Shown here one piece after another: positions 19,071 through 32,054 of a stretch of DNA of 64,000 bases (position 1 is the stretch's first letter; each line of letters opens with the position of its first letter). The notes beneath the pieces were generated by a model. That model was not told the DNA's origin. It saw nothing but the letters and a program-made list of their open reading frames with translations, and made no database searches. The stretch is from Poa pratensis (taxonomy: Eukaryota; Streptophyta; Magnoliopsida; Poales; Poaceae): positions 123,933,818 to 123,997,817 of the forward strand of contig CAMZMU010000063.1 in NCBI GenBank assembly GCA_947311845.1, in the 5' to 3' direction. The position numbers and the translations under genes were made by a program.

Positions 19071-22000
19071 GAATTTGTCATCACATCCAAGTCACAAACA
19101 TGAACACAGAATTTCAATAGCAGTTTAGTAGGCAAATTTCACTTAACATCAAACTTAAATAACCATCTGTACAAGGCTCAACCTGTTCAAGCTAAATGCC
19201 CACCTGCCTTGCTGGTGTGTGAAATATCCTGGTTTCGACAGCAAAATTTCCAGGATTTATTATTAATCAATTGGTGCAAGTCACTTGATTGGAGCCTCCA
19301 TAAACAATTACCTAAATTCTCGTTAAGGTATCCAAATTCTATCCCAAGTTGAGTATTTAGGAAGTGATTTGTCCAATATTCAATCAGTTTCCTTGAACAT
19401 AATTAAATTAAGAAAGAAAAAAGTTGCAAACGCACCACAGCAGACAACATTTTCATGTCCCCTCAATATCTTTATAATCTGCATCTTCTTTTCAAAAAGG
19501 GTTGGTGGCTTCTTAATGGCGTAGCATGATGCACGTACAGACGGAGCTCGGTGATCCCTAGTGAAACCACCAATCTCTCTCAAACCTCCGCAGCCTGAGA
19601 GTTTCCTTATCTTGCCTGCCTCTATCAGCTGAAGGATCACCTTCTTCTCCCTGGTTCATCCACACATGTCTGCTACGTCTTGTGCTTCTACAGTTTAAAG
19701 ATGCAAAGGTAATCATCATCCAAAAAAGTGGCACAAAAAAACAGAGGCATACTTGTCATGAATTCATAATAATTTAACATGCCACTGCCTACTGAAGGAA
19801 TCAATGGAAGCGAGAAAAAATCAGAGCTGTTTCAAATCAAAGAGGTATGCCCATATATACTCTTTGTTTTAAACTGTAAACATGTGGGAGAGAAATACCA
19901 AGAAATATATCTTTTTCAGCGATACTCTAGCAAAATGACATATCTTCATGCGCAAGAAAAGGCATATGTAACTTAAGGCTTTCAGAGAATGTGAGCGGTG
20001 ACATTGAAAGTGCCAAGCGATTTTCGAATTTATAGAACAGCAACAGCTGGCATCACAAATTTGGTTTCAGAAGATTAATTTAGTCTGTCATAAGAACCTG
20101 GTCTTCTCAGGGGTGACGACGAGGACAACAGTCCGGTGCTCATGATCTTCCCTATAAAGAAAAAGATATGTTCTGAGCATGGATTCAATCAGCTATGCAT
20201 TTGGCGTGATTACCATATTGTAACTAAAATAAGATACTCTAGCAAAATCTCAGTTGTTGCAGGAATACATATATCCTCTAATACGCTCTGACCTTAAAGT
20301 TTGCTGCATTGCTTGATATTCTTAATAACATAAGAAAACAAATTTATATCTTATCTATTCTCTTATCCACGCCATTTTATCTACAAGCTTGAGACGAACC
20401 TGAAATCGGGGAGACAAAATTAGATTCCGCATAGCTAGGACAAAACTGGGAATATAAGTCAGATGACATAATTAACAACCGAATCAAACTGTTCTCCCCA
20501 TGACTGCAAAAACCCTTTTCACTCAAGAATAGAAGGTTCAGATCTTCTCTGTTTGTTTTTTAACATGGGGATTTTTTAGAGTGGGTAAGTAGTATATGCA
20601 TGGATAGAGAGGTAAACAAAAATGGTGAAATTGATGCAAATCTACAATAAAAAAATAGACTGTACAGAACCAAATAACTGCATGGACATACAAAATACAA
20701 AAGCACTCTAAATACAAAGTTATCTACATGTAAGTCATACTTCCATTTAATGGTGGAACTCTTTATTGCATCAGGTAAACTACATTGGCATATAATCACC
20801 CTCAAAAACTCTGAAACTCCGAATATAATAATCATCAGGTTTAAATTTGCACAGGCCTCCACTACCTAGTGTATATTGAAAGTTTTTTCATTGTACGCAC
20901 TCAGACACTTCCGTAAATTTGCAAGAGCATTTGAGTTCCTTAGGAAGATATTCTCTTGCCGGATAGTATTCCTTTTCATCTCCATGAAATAAATCGAAGA
21001 CTTTGCAACACCCTGAAATAATTTATTCATTGCTTCTGTTTAGATATAGCCAGTACAACTTGCATGAACAATTAAGTTGAAAAATTAACAGTCCAACAAG
21101 TTCATCAAGTGCATATGCCAAAAAAACGTTTTCCATATGTATCAATTTCCAGCTCTGGCAACAAGTGAATTGCATGCTACTTTAGTATACCAATAATCTG
21201 ATGATATCAACTACATGATAACAGGTATACCTGATGGGTAGAGCATTTGTATTATGGAATCTTCACAGCCCATTAATTTTCTGCAGCATTTTGGAAGGGC
21301 ACACAGCTGCAAGAGAAAGCAATTCATTTCTCAGGAAATGACAATAATTTGTGTGCATGAGAAAACATGCCTTTCGAGTTGCAACATTGCCATTAGCTGA
21401 TCAAATGGTCTTTCAGCCTTGCTGCGAAAGGAGCATAATAGAATGGATAGTACCTGCAGTCTGCAGAAAACATTTCACCAAACTTCTCTCGTCAGAATTG
21501 GGATTTCCATTCTGGCAGTCCCAATCTTATCTGTGTTAGAACTGTTCAGGGAATATGCAGACATTATAAGGTGCACAAAGAGGAGTTCCAATCAAATTTG
21601 AGAAGGTAGTCATGGAATCACCGGGCGGGCAGCCAAGCAGCAAGGGTCTGGTATGGTCTGCCGCTAGTCGAACTCCATCTACGCAGGTCTGAACCCGCCT
21701 CGTCTTCGGCCTGGTAGCCAGCCTTCGGCGGCCACGCCGTACATGCCGGCAACATAGCTCGATGAAGATGCAGGTTACCGGGCGGGAAGAAGCCAGCTAG
21801 TCGGGGTAGTCGGCGAGGACGACGAACGCCGGTCAAGGGCAGCTCAACTGGTTCCGGCAGTAGCACATCGGAACCCCATGGCGGTGCGTCGGATCTTGAT
21901 TAGAGGCGGCGCGCCCGCCGCCAGGAGTTGAACGGGGCGTCAGCGAGAGGAGCGGCGGCGAGTGGACTGCCAGGACGGCGGTGGATATGGAGCCATGTAG

Positions 22001-22214
22001 GTCTTCGGTGGCCGTTAGCCGGAGCTGGGCGGAGAGAAAAGGGGTCGAGGGAGGAAGAGAGACGGAGGTGCGACGAGGAGAGCTGATTGAGGCGTTACCG
22101 CTGATTGTGAACTGATGGCGTAAGTTAAGGAAAAACCAGGCATAGTAAAACAATGTGCGAGGAAAAAACGAAGGTTTGACGAAAAGGAGGCAGAATGTGG
22201 AACCTTAGGAGAGA
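19071..22214 (-). other. Probable Helitron interior without a recognisable gene
   Basis: This is about 3.1 kb of AT-rich sequence with a GC-rich end at 21600-22140. It is bounded by minus-strand Helitron 3' ends on the left and by the end of another Helitron on the right. The minus strand at 19380-19640 and 21618-22153 has short open frames with no family I recognise. A GC-rich head and AT-rich tail is the same plan as in the neighbouring Helitron 22215-26305, so this may be a related element or a captured gene start. Confidence 0.4.
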
Positions 22215-23401
22215 CTAGTTGAATGCCCGTGCGTTGCTACGGGGTCTCAACAACCCATAAGAATTGAATTCCTATGCGTCGTTCTATTCAAGCTTGATAT
22301 TAGATATCACTTTTTCATTGTGCCCACATAAAACGGGTGTGATTGCCATCAACAATTATTTTTTGGAGGGCAGAACGTTCCTGCAATTTTTATAGAAGAA
22401 GAGAGCTCGGTTTATAAGGACAACCGGGCCCACAGACCATATATTGTCCTATTTATTAGGAAACCCGGGCTAAAAACTGCACAATTTGAAGAGACCAATG
22501 TAATAGATTGAATACAATTAGTCCCCTGCATTGTCCATGTGTGCTTCCATGTCTTTACAGGTGCTCCATTCTGTCGAAACAACAATAAGTTGCACCCTAA
22601 CAAACGTTGATGAATTGCCCGTGCGTTTTTTTATCGATATCTCAAGTTTGTTTTTCCGTGGCAAACTCGCAACTCATGGGTGACTAAATTACTGCCAAGG
22701 TGTGTGAGTCATACAGAAAGCCCCAGGAAACTGATAAGCAAAGGTACTGAAACTCATACCAACACACATTTTTCCTGGCACACCGCGTTCATTTTTCTTG
22801 CAGCAGGTTATACATCACACATTGACATCTTAGCCAGAAAGAAAAAAAGCATTACTTAATAGAAGACACTTTGAAAGAATATCGCAAAACTGCTAGCTCG
22901 ACACAAATATCCGAACAAATTTTTGCAAAACCAAACAAGCAAATCCCATTAAAGATCGTCACATTCATGATATTAATCCTAGGAAGAGATGCATTGACCG
23001 CATATCATAATTAGCTTCGAAACTGCCTCACCATCATCACGGGACATCAATCTATTGCAGAAGCACGAACATGTGGCGAGCAGACGACATGTAAAGGAAG
23101 AGAAAGATGAGAACACACCATATAAGTGAAATAAAAGCTATCACCTTGATTTTTTTTTTAACTGGGACCATAGCGACCTCTCCATTTTTCCCCACGGATG
23201 TAAATAAGCCGCAATAGATTCCTGACAGTACCTCCGGAACTGAAATGTGGGAAGCAGTATTCATTCACATATCAAATTTAAAACATCATTAGCTTAAAAA
23301 AATTGCCCTTGCCTTGAGACTCAATAGATTTTTTTCATATAAATAAGAAGTGACATAACTTTGTCAAACAATCATGACTTGTGCATGAAGGCTTAACAAA
23401 A

Positions 23402-23490
23402 CATCCCTGAATTGTCATGCCAATAATTGACCCTATTCGCATATTCAATGGACACCATTTGTCATCCCTGAATTGTCATGCCAATAACAT
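23402..23490. repeat. Short direct repeat
   Basis: CATCCCTGAATTGTCATGCC followed by AATA occurs at about 23402 and again at about 23463, a 61-bp spacing within the Helitron. Confidence 0.6.
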
Positions 23491-24728
23491 CACTGAACAT
23501 CGAGCTGTAGCGTGCTATTACAGGAAAAAACTGGAGCCAATAATCATAAGAACTGGAAAAAAATACTTGGAGCGTTTTATTTACCTTGAGATTTTCATTT
23601 TCCATATTTATCTCATCTTCAAATAAGGGCCAAATTCGAAGCCTGATATTCCATTAAATCACCATACAATTCTCAAGCTTAGAATTGTACGACTCATGGT
23701 GACAGGGCATCATTCTGCCACTGGAAAAACAAAATAATCAATTTGTGTGAAGAGAGTTGTACTGTTTGTAGCTGTGGAAGAAACAATCTGGAAAAGTGGG
23801 ACAACCTAGTGATACAGAATCATCCAAGCACCACCAAAACTGGCAATGATTTCCATACCAAAGAACTTGCATACATCTAAAAAAATAACCATCATACGGA
23901 CCTGCAGAAAACATGATAAAACTGTAAATTTCAGTGAATATACTGTGTAAAGGCCGGCTGAAATAAATGTTTAAATGTGTAGAGGCTAAAACTCAAGCGC
24001 AACCTGTAGTATCAGATAAGCATCACAATGTTACAGACCAAAACAAATCATAATTCCATGTGCTTTACTGGTACATTTTGTGTTATTTATTGATCCTGCT
24101 GCAAGGTCAGCTAGCTATTTATTGACCCAATATCTTGATCTCTGCTCAATAATATATTTATTTTTAATTATACATGTATTCATTCCCACTATCCTTCAAC
24201 TGGATTATTTGGGACAATATTATTTAAATTGTAAAACAAACCGTATGTGACAACACAGGAGATGCATATAACTGAAGATACATATCACCATATTTAGCAA
24301 GAACCATGACAATAAATCTAGGGAGGCGGAGTACATCTTTGTATCAATCTATTAGAAGATGGAAAGCATCAGCCATTAAATCTGGAGGAGAAGCACACTG
24401 GATGATATTACCTTCTCTTTCTCAGAAAGACACTTATTTTCATCTAGAATGAGCCTGGAGTGGCAATGCCCCGTCCTTGTAAAATAATTTGCTACTTTCA
24501 TGAGTTATAACTCAAGACTATGAAGGTAAAATAAATAACCACAATTATATGGCACTCCACTCAACGTGTTCAGAACCTCAGATAAAAACAGAGCGGAAGT
24601 AGCAATCCCCTAGTAGTAACCAAATAATGTTCTGATGAAGTGAAGTATGAACTGGCTGCCATGGATGAAGGTGTTCCGCCGGCCATGCAATGGACAATGA
24701 ATTCGATATGGCCTGCTTCCTCCAATAT

Positions 24729-25195
24729 GAGTTAATTGCGCTGGAGGTCACACATCTCGTCACGTACGTGCACATTGGTCACGCATCTGGATAACGGGAT
24801 TTTTTGGTCACACATCTCACAATTGCGTGCACATTGGTCACAAACGGGAAGTGTCATCCCGTTTTGGACTGGAAATTTTCAGAAAACCCCTGGAGTAATA
24901 TTAGGAAGACCATTTTGTAAAATTAAAAAATCAGGAGGACCATTTTGTAAAATTAGAAGGACCATTTTGTAAAATTAGGAGGACCATTTTGTAAAATTAG
25001 GAGGACCATTTTGTAAAATTAATATTATTCCAGGGGGTTTTCTGAAAATTTACCGTCCAAAACGGGATGACACTTCCCGTTTGTGACCAATGTGCACGCA
25101 ATTGTGAGATGTGTGACCAAAAAATCCCGTTATCCAGATGTGTGACCAATGTGCACGTACGTGACGAGATGTGTGACCTCCAGCGCAATTAACTC
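24729..25195. mobile_element. Foldback MITE with long inverted arms
   Basis: The 467-bp element has arms of about 170 bp that are near-perfect inverted copies, beginning GAGTTAATTGCGCTGGAGG at 24729 and ending with its complement at 25195. The outer arms contain repeated GTGACCAATGTGCACG units. The terminal GAGTTA matches the Pack-MULE terminus at 16136, so a Mutator-like origin is likely. I could not find a convincing 9-bp duplication. It codes for nothing. Confidence 0.75.
24902..25022 (+). repeat. 22-bp tandem repeat at the hinge of the foldback element
   Basis: AGGAGGACCATTTTGTAAAA plus TT is repeated about five times with small differences and a little spacer, between the two inverted arms. 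Confidence 0.8.
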
Positions 25196-25629
25196 GTGCC
25201 GTCCAACCTCCCGCACCACTAATACATCAATGAGAAATTTCGTAGTTGTGAACAAAAAAATGCATCAGTAATAGTGATGAGATCTAGATCAGGTTACAGC
25301 TACAACGTATTACAACTTTCACAAAGTTGGTATTCAGAAGACCAAATGATTCTGTTTGTGAATAATGATCAAACTATTGTTTGACAGAGAGGATGTAAAT
25401 TTAATCTAAACAGTTCCCCATTTGCATAATTTCATATTAGGATCCAGCCGGAGGTATTGTTCTTAATTTTTCACAGAAATAAGATAATAATTTCGGATGC
25501 ACGCGCTGATAGATATTAACAACTCTATGAGATATGAGACAAGAAATGACTGCACGAATGTTGGGCACAATGAAAGTAACGATGATTGTAGTGTACTCAC
25601 CGCTAGGAGCGTTGAACATATTGCCCAAT

Positions 25630-26173
25630 TCAGATTGTAGCGTACTCACCGGTCTTCAGCTCTTGGCTATTTTCCTGGCCATGCCAAAAAGCTGCGCGAC
25701 CCGTCGGCGGTGACAGTGTTGGCGGTAGGCACGATGACGACGAGGCATCCATGCTAGGTGGCGGCGGCAAGATTGACGTTGTCGATCCCAACCCTTGGGC
25801 CGCCCCCGGAGGCTTCAAAGAAGTTGCGCCCAACCGCGTTCCCGGAGCACCCGATAAGCGCGTCGCACGGCGAGATCTTGGCGCGGAGCTTCTCGGGGGA
25901 GAGGTCGTAGGAGCAGTGGGGAGTCCCGAGACGCCGGGCTTCTCGGCGACGAGGACTGTGGGCAGACGAGGACGGGGAGACGGTGGAGGCAGCGGCGGTG
26001 CAGATGCGCGCGCCGTGGGTGGTGCGGGCTCGTGAGGCAGCGGCAGCGGCGTGGTTGTTGGGGACTGGGACGCCGAGCGAAAGAGAGCAGGATGGAGGGC
26101 AGCACCGGAGCAGATGGCGCTGGCGATGCGCTGATTGGGGGCGCTGCGCTGGGCAGAGAAGATACGAGGTCAA
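25630..26173 (-). other. GC-rich coding-like segment near the Helitron 5' end
   Basis: Overlapping minus-strand open frames of 67-139 codons sit in this GC-rich block. One contains LRAKISPCDALIGCSGNAVG and then ASGGGPRVG, which looks like real protein but matches no family I know. It may be a captured first exon. No intron borders could be fixed with confidence. Confidence 0.35.
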
Positions 26174-26439
26174 GGGAGCGATCGTTTTTGCTGGCCGCGT
26201 CCGTGCTAGATGGGCCTGCGGGCGAGGTAGCGATGTCGGACGAAGGATGTTGGACGAAATTTTCTGCCAGTTACGTACCTACGAACTCCCATTTAATAGT
26301 AAAGATAGTGTACATAAAAATGTGTCCACTAGAAATTTCGCACAACGACACCCTTCGACTCTATAAATAAAGCCTCTCATATTTTGGAGAATACACTTCA
26401 ACACTACCGCATCAATTACGGACATGATGTTTTGCCTCA

Positions 26440-26765
26440 CGGGTGCAGATGAACCCGTTTTGCAAAATGCATTTTAAGCGCATTTAAATTTTTTAAAAAA
26501 TTTCAAACAAAAATTTCGGGTGTTCGTATGAAAAATTTCTATCGTACAAAAAAGTTTCGCATCGAAAAACATTTTGTGTGACCGGTATAAAAAAGAAAAA
26601 AAATGTTACGTGCAGAGGCATTTTTGAACACCGGGGATTTGTCTTTTTACACCGGCCACACCAAATGTCTTTTCATCCCGATTGTTTTTTGTACGAACAT
26701 AGAATGTTTATATGTGCACCCGATATTTTTTTTCAAATTTTTTTAACATTTTAAAATTCTTTTTT
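26440..26765. repeat. Degenerate inverted-repeat element
   Basis: AT-rich arms point towards each other around 26600. The left arm has TTTCGGGTGTTCGTATG and TGTGTGACCGGTAT. The right arm carries approximate complements (CATATAAAC..ACCCGATA, ACACCGGCCACACC). The total is about 330 bp. It resembles an old MITE, with no clear target duplication. Confidence 0.5.
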
Positions 26766-26993
26766 GGACCCGCCGAACTGGATTTCCCATCGATTACCCT
26801 CCTATGAATATTTTTCGTGTCTCACACGCTCGAAATTATGTTGTACTCCGTACATTTTTTCTTGACCAAACAAACAAAGAACGAGCAAAAGATAAAAGAG
26901 TAAATTTCAGTTTTTAAAGCCCTCTTCCTTTTCACGGGCCGCAAGACCGGTCTCGGCCTCCTCTCATCACGGCCGCATCAGTGGACAAACTAA

Positions 26994-27110
26994 TGGGCCT
27001 GATTGACCCGGCCCTGTCCGAATGGCCCACCGCGCGAGGTGGGCCATGTTAAACCCCTCCATGGCCGCTCGCTCGGCCAATATAAGGCGAGCCCTAAAAC
27101 CCTGGCCGCC
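26994..27110 (+). promoter_or_regulatory. NOP58 promoter with site II and telo-box motifs
   Basis: Three site II-type motifs lie close together: TGGGCC at 26994 and 27040, and its complement GGCCCA at 27024. A TATA-like TATAAGG at 27081 follows and then a telo-box-like CCCTAAAACCCT at 27092-27103. In plants this pairing marks ribosome-biogenesis and ribosomal-protein genes and is read by TCP and telo-box factors. Here it stands directly upstream of a snoRNP gene, so the match of motif and function supports the call. Confidence 0.7.
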
Positions 27111-27351
27111 TTCTTCTTCTCCCCTCCTCACGCGGCGCCTCCTTCTTTTACCCTTCCCCTCTCTCCCCTCGCCGCCGCCAGCACCCAGCTCCTTCCTCCA
27201 TCGCTTGCCTTCTAAAACAGGTAACAGCCCCTCCCGCCGCCGCCCGGGCCTTCCTTCTCGCGAACTCTCGCGGCGTCTCCCCGGCCTGGTTCGTGTGCTG
27301 ACGCGTGCGTGCTTCTTTTGTGTGTACTGGTTTCTGGCAGGTGAGGAGGAG

Positions 27352-30275
27352 ATGTTGGTGCTGTTCGAGACGCCCGCGGGGTTCGCCCTCTTCAAGGTGC
27401 TGGACGAGGGGAAGCTCAGCAAAGTCGAGGTGATTGGCTCTCCTACGTCTCTCCCTCTACCCGTGCATGTGTCGTGGTTACGCGAGATATGTTCGTTTTG
27501 GTTCGTTGGCTAATGGTTTCTGTGGTTTTGGTTTGTAGGATCTGTGGAAGGATTTCGCCTCGTCGGACAAAGCGAGAAAGGTTGAATCTTTGAGCCTCTG
27601 CCTTGAGTTTCTGCTGTAAATATTGCATAGTGTAGTTGTTATTCTGTAATTAGTCGATACCACAACTTGTTACTGGAGGAAAAAAAATGCGTATTTTAGG
27701 TGGCTGTTTGGATTACCTAGTTACGACTTGTATGTGCCCAGAGGTTCACGGCAAGTTCTTGCCTTTTCATATGCTAGCAGTGCAAGTTCACCGATGGACA
27801 CTTCAGCTTGCAAGTTAATATTTTTCCACGCTAATTGTTACACAAACGTAGTTCAGTATTGATTGGCTGGACTGATCCCCTATAAGAAGATTTTTGTAGG
27901 CTGTATGATTACTGGCAGCTTCATGTGACATGCTTAGTTCATGTGACCTTTATATGGTGTTCTGGCATGATTTCTGTTGAGTGCTCAACCGGGCTTTCTG
28001 TTTTGCTGAAGATAACCACCAACTTGCTGTAATGGATTTTATATCAGGTGGTTGAGCTGAAGGCTTTCAACAAGTTCGAGAACACTTCTGATGCCCTTTC
28101 AGCAGCAACTTTGCTGATTGATAGCAAGCCTAGCAAGGGTCTGCGCAAGTTCCTGCAGAAGAACTGTGATGGTGAAACACTGGCCGTTGCTGATTCTAAG
28201 CTTGGTAACGCTATCAAGGACAAGCTGGTGAGTTTGGGGCCGCAGCTCTTCAAGTCAGATGAAATGATCAGCACCACTGTATCACTGACGATTATGGTGT
28301 TGTGGTTCTGCAGAAAATTGACTGCCTTCACAACAGTGCTGTGATGGAACTGATGAGAGGGCTGAGGAGTCAGCTCACTGAACTTATGTCTGGACTAGCT
28401 GAACATGATCTAGGTCCGATGAGCCTAGGGTTGTCCCACAGCTTGTCTAGGTATAAGCTGAAGTTCAGCCCTGAAAAGGTGAGTTTGCTACTGTTTTGTT
28501 GTGATTCTTTCGAGACTAATTGTTTGCTCTCACTGCTTCAAACTGTTAGCTGGTTATGCTATCCTTTTGATAGCGTATTATTTCTTTTTTCGTGTGTGCA
28601 AACTGACATGAAAGAAAATTTATGAATGTGCCCATTTATGTAGGTTGATACTATGATCATTCAGGCCATTGGCTTGTTGGATGATCTCGACAAGGAGCTT
28701 AACACTTACGCTATGAGGGTTCGTGAGTGGTATGGCTGGCACTTCCCGGAGCTCACAAAAATTGTTGCAGATAATATCCATTACGCGAAATCTGTCAAGT
28801 TGATGGGCAATCGTGTTAATGCAGTCAACCTTGATTTCTCTGATGTAAGTTGTCTACACATCTCCAACACTTGTCTCTTGTGTGTGCCTAAAGCTTTGTT
28901 GTAACTGATAGCGTCTGCTTTCTTCAGATACTCGACGAGGACGTTGAAGCGCAGCTGAAGGAGGCAGCCGTAATTTCCATGGGAACAGAAGTTAATGATC
29001 TTGACCTATCAAACATCAGAGAGCTGTGTGATCAAGTTCTATCTCTCTCTGAGTACAGAGCCCAGCTCTATGACTATCTAAAGAGCAGGATGAATACCAT
29101 TGCTCCCAACTTGACTGCACTTGTTGGTGAACTTGTTGGTGCTCGCCTTATTGCACATGGTGGTAGTTTGATGAATCTTGCAAAGCAGCCTGGCAGCACT
29201 ATTCAGATACTAGGGGCAGAGAAGGTTTGTTGAATACAGTGTTAAATTACTATTTCTTCTTGATTAGTTGACTGCTGCCATGCTTTTGAAAAATGTTTGT
29301 TTTTTGCTGCAATCCGACTGGAGGTATACCCGTTGGGACTTAATCAAGTTAATTGTCTGCAGGCCTTGTTCAGAGCTCTGAAGACAAAGCATGCTACACC
29401 AAAGTATGGGCTCATCTACCATGCATCATTAATTGGACAAGCAGCTCCGAAGCACAAGGGAAAGATCTCTCGTTCACTTGCTGCTAAATCTGCGCTTGCC
29501 ATAAGATATGATGCCCTTGCTGACGGTGACGATAACTCCATGGGTCTTGAGAGCAGGATCAAGGTACTTGTTACCGTGGTGTGGAAGCAATTTCTGACAC
29601 TATACATGAGATACAGATTACATATTTGAATGTTTTAACAGCTTGAAACACGGCTTCGAGTTCTTGAGGGCAAGGAACTTGGGAAGTCTGCGGGTTCCAC
29701 TAAAGGAAAGCCCAAGATTGAAGCGTATGAGAAGGACCGGAAGGGTGCTGGGGCTTTAATTACGCCTGCTAAAGTAAGTTGTTCGTAACTTGCTCTATGT
29801 CTGTAAATGTAGACATTTTGATGAACCACGGTAATATTTGACTGAAAGAGAATGTTCAGGTTATTATATCGATTTGCTATATGTTCTGTAGTGGCAAATA
29901 GAACCGTACTACTTCAATAGTTTATGAACGATTGTGTGTGGGATTAACCTGATGCTTTTTATTTGTCATTGTCAGACTTACAACCCAGCAGCAGATCTGG
30001 TGCTCTCCACTGAAGAAACACCAAAGAAGTCAGAATTGGCTTCAAAGAAGAGGAAACACGAAGAGGCAGAACCTACAAAGGAGACAGCTGAAGTGGATGG
30101 TGAGAAGTCAAAGAAGAAGAAGAAATCCAAGGATACTGAGGAGTCGCCAGCGTCCAACACGGACGGTGATAAGAAGAAAAAGAAGAAGAAATCGGAGGAT
30201 GCCGCCCCCATGGAAACCGACGTGTCTGCCAAGAAGGAAAAGAAGAAGAAGAAGAAGAAGCACGCTGACGAGTGA
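27352..30275 (+). CDS. NOP58: Nucleolar protein 58, box C/D snoRNP core protein
   Basis: NOP58 is one of the four core proteins of box C/D snoRNPs, which guide 2'-O-methylation of rRNA in the nucleolus. Coding exons are 27352-27429, 27539-27580, 28048-28227, 28314-28478, 28644-28844, 28928-29224, 29363-29563, 29642-29773 and 29976-30275. All junctions are GT-AG and every intron is in phase 0. The product is 531 residues, the usual length for the family. It starts [20 protein letters not shown] (NOP5NT domain). The Nop domain in the middle includes [18 protein letters not shown] and the signature [20 protein letters not shown]. The C-terminus is the expected Lys/Glu/Asp-rich KKE tail ([20 protein letters not shown]), a nucleolar retention signal. 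A 5' UTR intron at about 27221-27340 is likely (CAG/GTAACA donor, TTCTGGCAG acceptor). The related NOP56 is less likely because of the N-terminal sequence and the tail. Confidence 0.95.
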
Positions 30276-32054
30276 GTTGCACGGAAGTATGACCGAGATT
30301 TGTGGTGTAATGCTGTACTATCATCTGAAAGTTTTGAGTAGCGTCGATTTGAGACATCGTCCAGTTCCTGTAGAATGGAGTGTCACATTAGGACTAGCCG
30401 CGACGAACCCTACATTTCTGAACTTGCGAGTATTCGGCAGTGATGGTAACAAGTGCAATGCTGAATCTTATGTTCCCCTCATCTATAAAGTCTGCTATGT
30501 TCGTTCTGTGAGTTAGCAGGTGAGGATGATGTATCTATCTTAAATCTATGTTCGTCTGTTATCATCATCTTTGTTTATTATCCGGTCAGCCGATTCATTC
30601 AGGTCGCTGTGTAGGATGAAAACTACACTCAAGTTGACATTATTTTGTCGCACCTCTAATGTGTTCAACGGCCTTTGGTGATTAAAATAATTCTAGGGCT
30701 TTTGCTAATAGTCAAATGTAGCTGTAACCTGCTGCCCTCATATTTTAACATCTAACATCTCCAGGCAGCCATAGATTGACCTGAACCAGTGTTACTTGTT
30801 CCTGGGGAGTCAAAAGGAGCATTACCTCATGGTTTCGGTAGATAACCTACCTAAACTCTCTCCCATCTCTCAATCACAGCGGTCGCAGCAACTAATCAGT
30901 CCATGATGCAATCATACAACTAACCTTGGCTAGCTCCTACGTACTACTGCATCAGTGGAGTGTAAGCTGAATCTGTCCATGCACCAGCTGCCAAGAACTA
31001 GTGCATAGTGTCCCGGCAAATCATTTACATCGTAGCAGTTGGGAGACTGGAAATTTTTTCCCCTGAATATGATAGTCAACTTATTTGAGAGGATCAAATC
31101 AAACTGAAAGTACAGCCTGGGGTATAGGAGCGAGTTTTTCTGTGTGGGCCCAGCGTGTCGGTCACTGTGCTGTTCTTTTCACCCCTTGGATCCTTGCCAG
31201 TTGCCATCATTCAAGGTGCCACAGGATATACCCACCCAGAGATGGGAGAGTGGACCATCGTTCATTCATACGCGTCAGAGGAAGAAAAAACTTAATACTA
31301 CAGCTCATGATAGTAGCGGGACATCATTCATACAGTACGTGTCAGTATATTTTTTTCTTTTCAATTGTTTGCACTCCAATTAGTAGTGCCAGTGTTTTTG
31401 TTTTTTCGAAATTAACATGTATCTAGACACGTTTTAGTGTATATGCTCACCCACTTCAATCCGTATCTAGACCATATAGGAAATATGTAAAACATGTTAT
31501 ATTTAGAAACGGAAAGAGTAGTTCTCAGCTGCAGGCTCTCAGAAGTCAGAAACTGCACCTGAAATTAGGAAGATTTTTTCCTAATTCATGCGGGAATCGA
31601 ACCGTGAGAGAGGTGATTACTTGTAATCACATGGAGAAGCTAGGTAGCAGTAGTAAACAGTGTACATACAGCTGAGCAGATGCCGGACGACCCAGTATCG
31701 CTGTCCCCCCGTCGTGAAGGGTGGCTCCGTACTCCAAGGACCGGCTGAAGCTACGGGTGCCGACATCTTCTTCTCTTCGAAGGCAACTCTTCCTTTTTTC
31801 TCTTCTTCTTTTTGAAACGGATCCTTTCTTCCTGGAGCTCTTTCTTTCTCCTGTCCTTTCTTTGCTAGTTTGCTTTGGGATTCACCATTTCACAGACACA
31901 CAACTGCACACAGCTTCAGAGATGGTGAACATTACTTCTTAGACAGAGAGATAGAGAGAGACTGCTGCATGTCGTCGTCATTGTTTTATCTGAACCCGTC
32001 CCACAAACCACTGGCAGAGATTTAGTCGACAGATCAATTTGCATGTACTTTTTA

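Larger units (their letters stand above)
22215..26305 (-). mobile_element. Helitron, minus strand, 4.1 kb
   Basis: On the minus strand it starts TCTTTACTATTAAATGG at 26305 with a host A before it. It ends with a CCCCGTAGCAACGCACGGG hairpin and CTAG at 22218-22215 followed by a host T, so both termini and the A/T insertion site fit a Helitron. It has no Rep/helicase. The 5' portion (about 25630-26200) is GC-rich and could be a captured exon. A foldback element (24729-25195) is nested inside, and a degenerate Helitron-like GCCCGTGCG motif lies near 22617. Confidence 0.75.

Noticed and set aside
24902..25022. CRISPR-like array of short repeats
   Set aside because: The units are directly adjacent with no regular unique spacers and lie in a plant foldback transposon.
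27581..28047. Intronic box C/D snoRNA in NOP58
   Set aside because: I looked for a C box (RTGATGA) paired with a D box (CTGA) and terminal stem and found no convincing set.
28048..28227. Minus-strand open frame over NOP58 exon 3
   Set aside because: Antisense shadow of a clearly coding exon.
31560..31645. tRNA-like T-arm (CGGGAATCGAACC) that might mark a minus-strand tRNA
   Set aside because: No matching D-arm, anticodon arm or acceptor stem could be folded around it.
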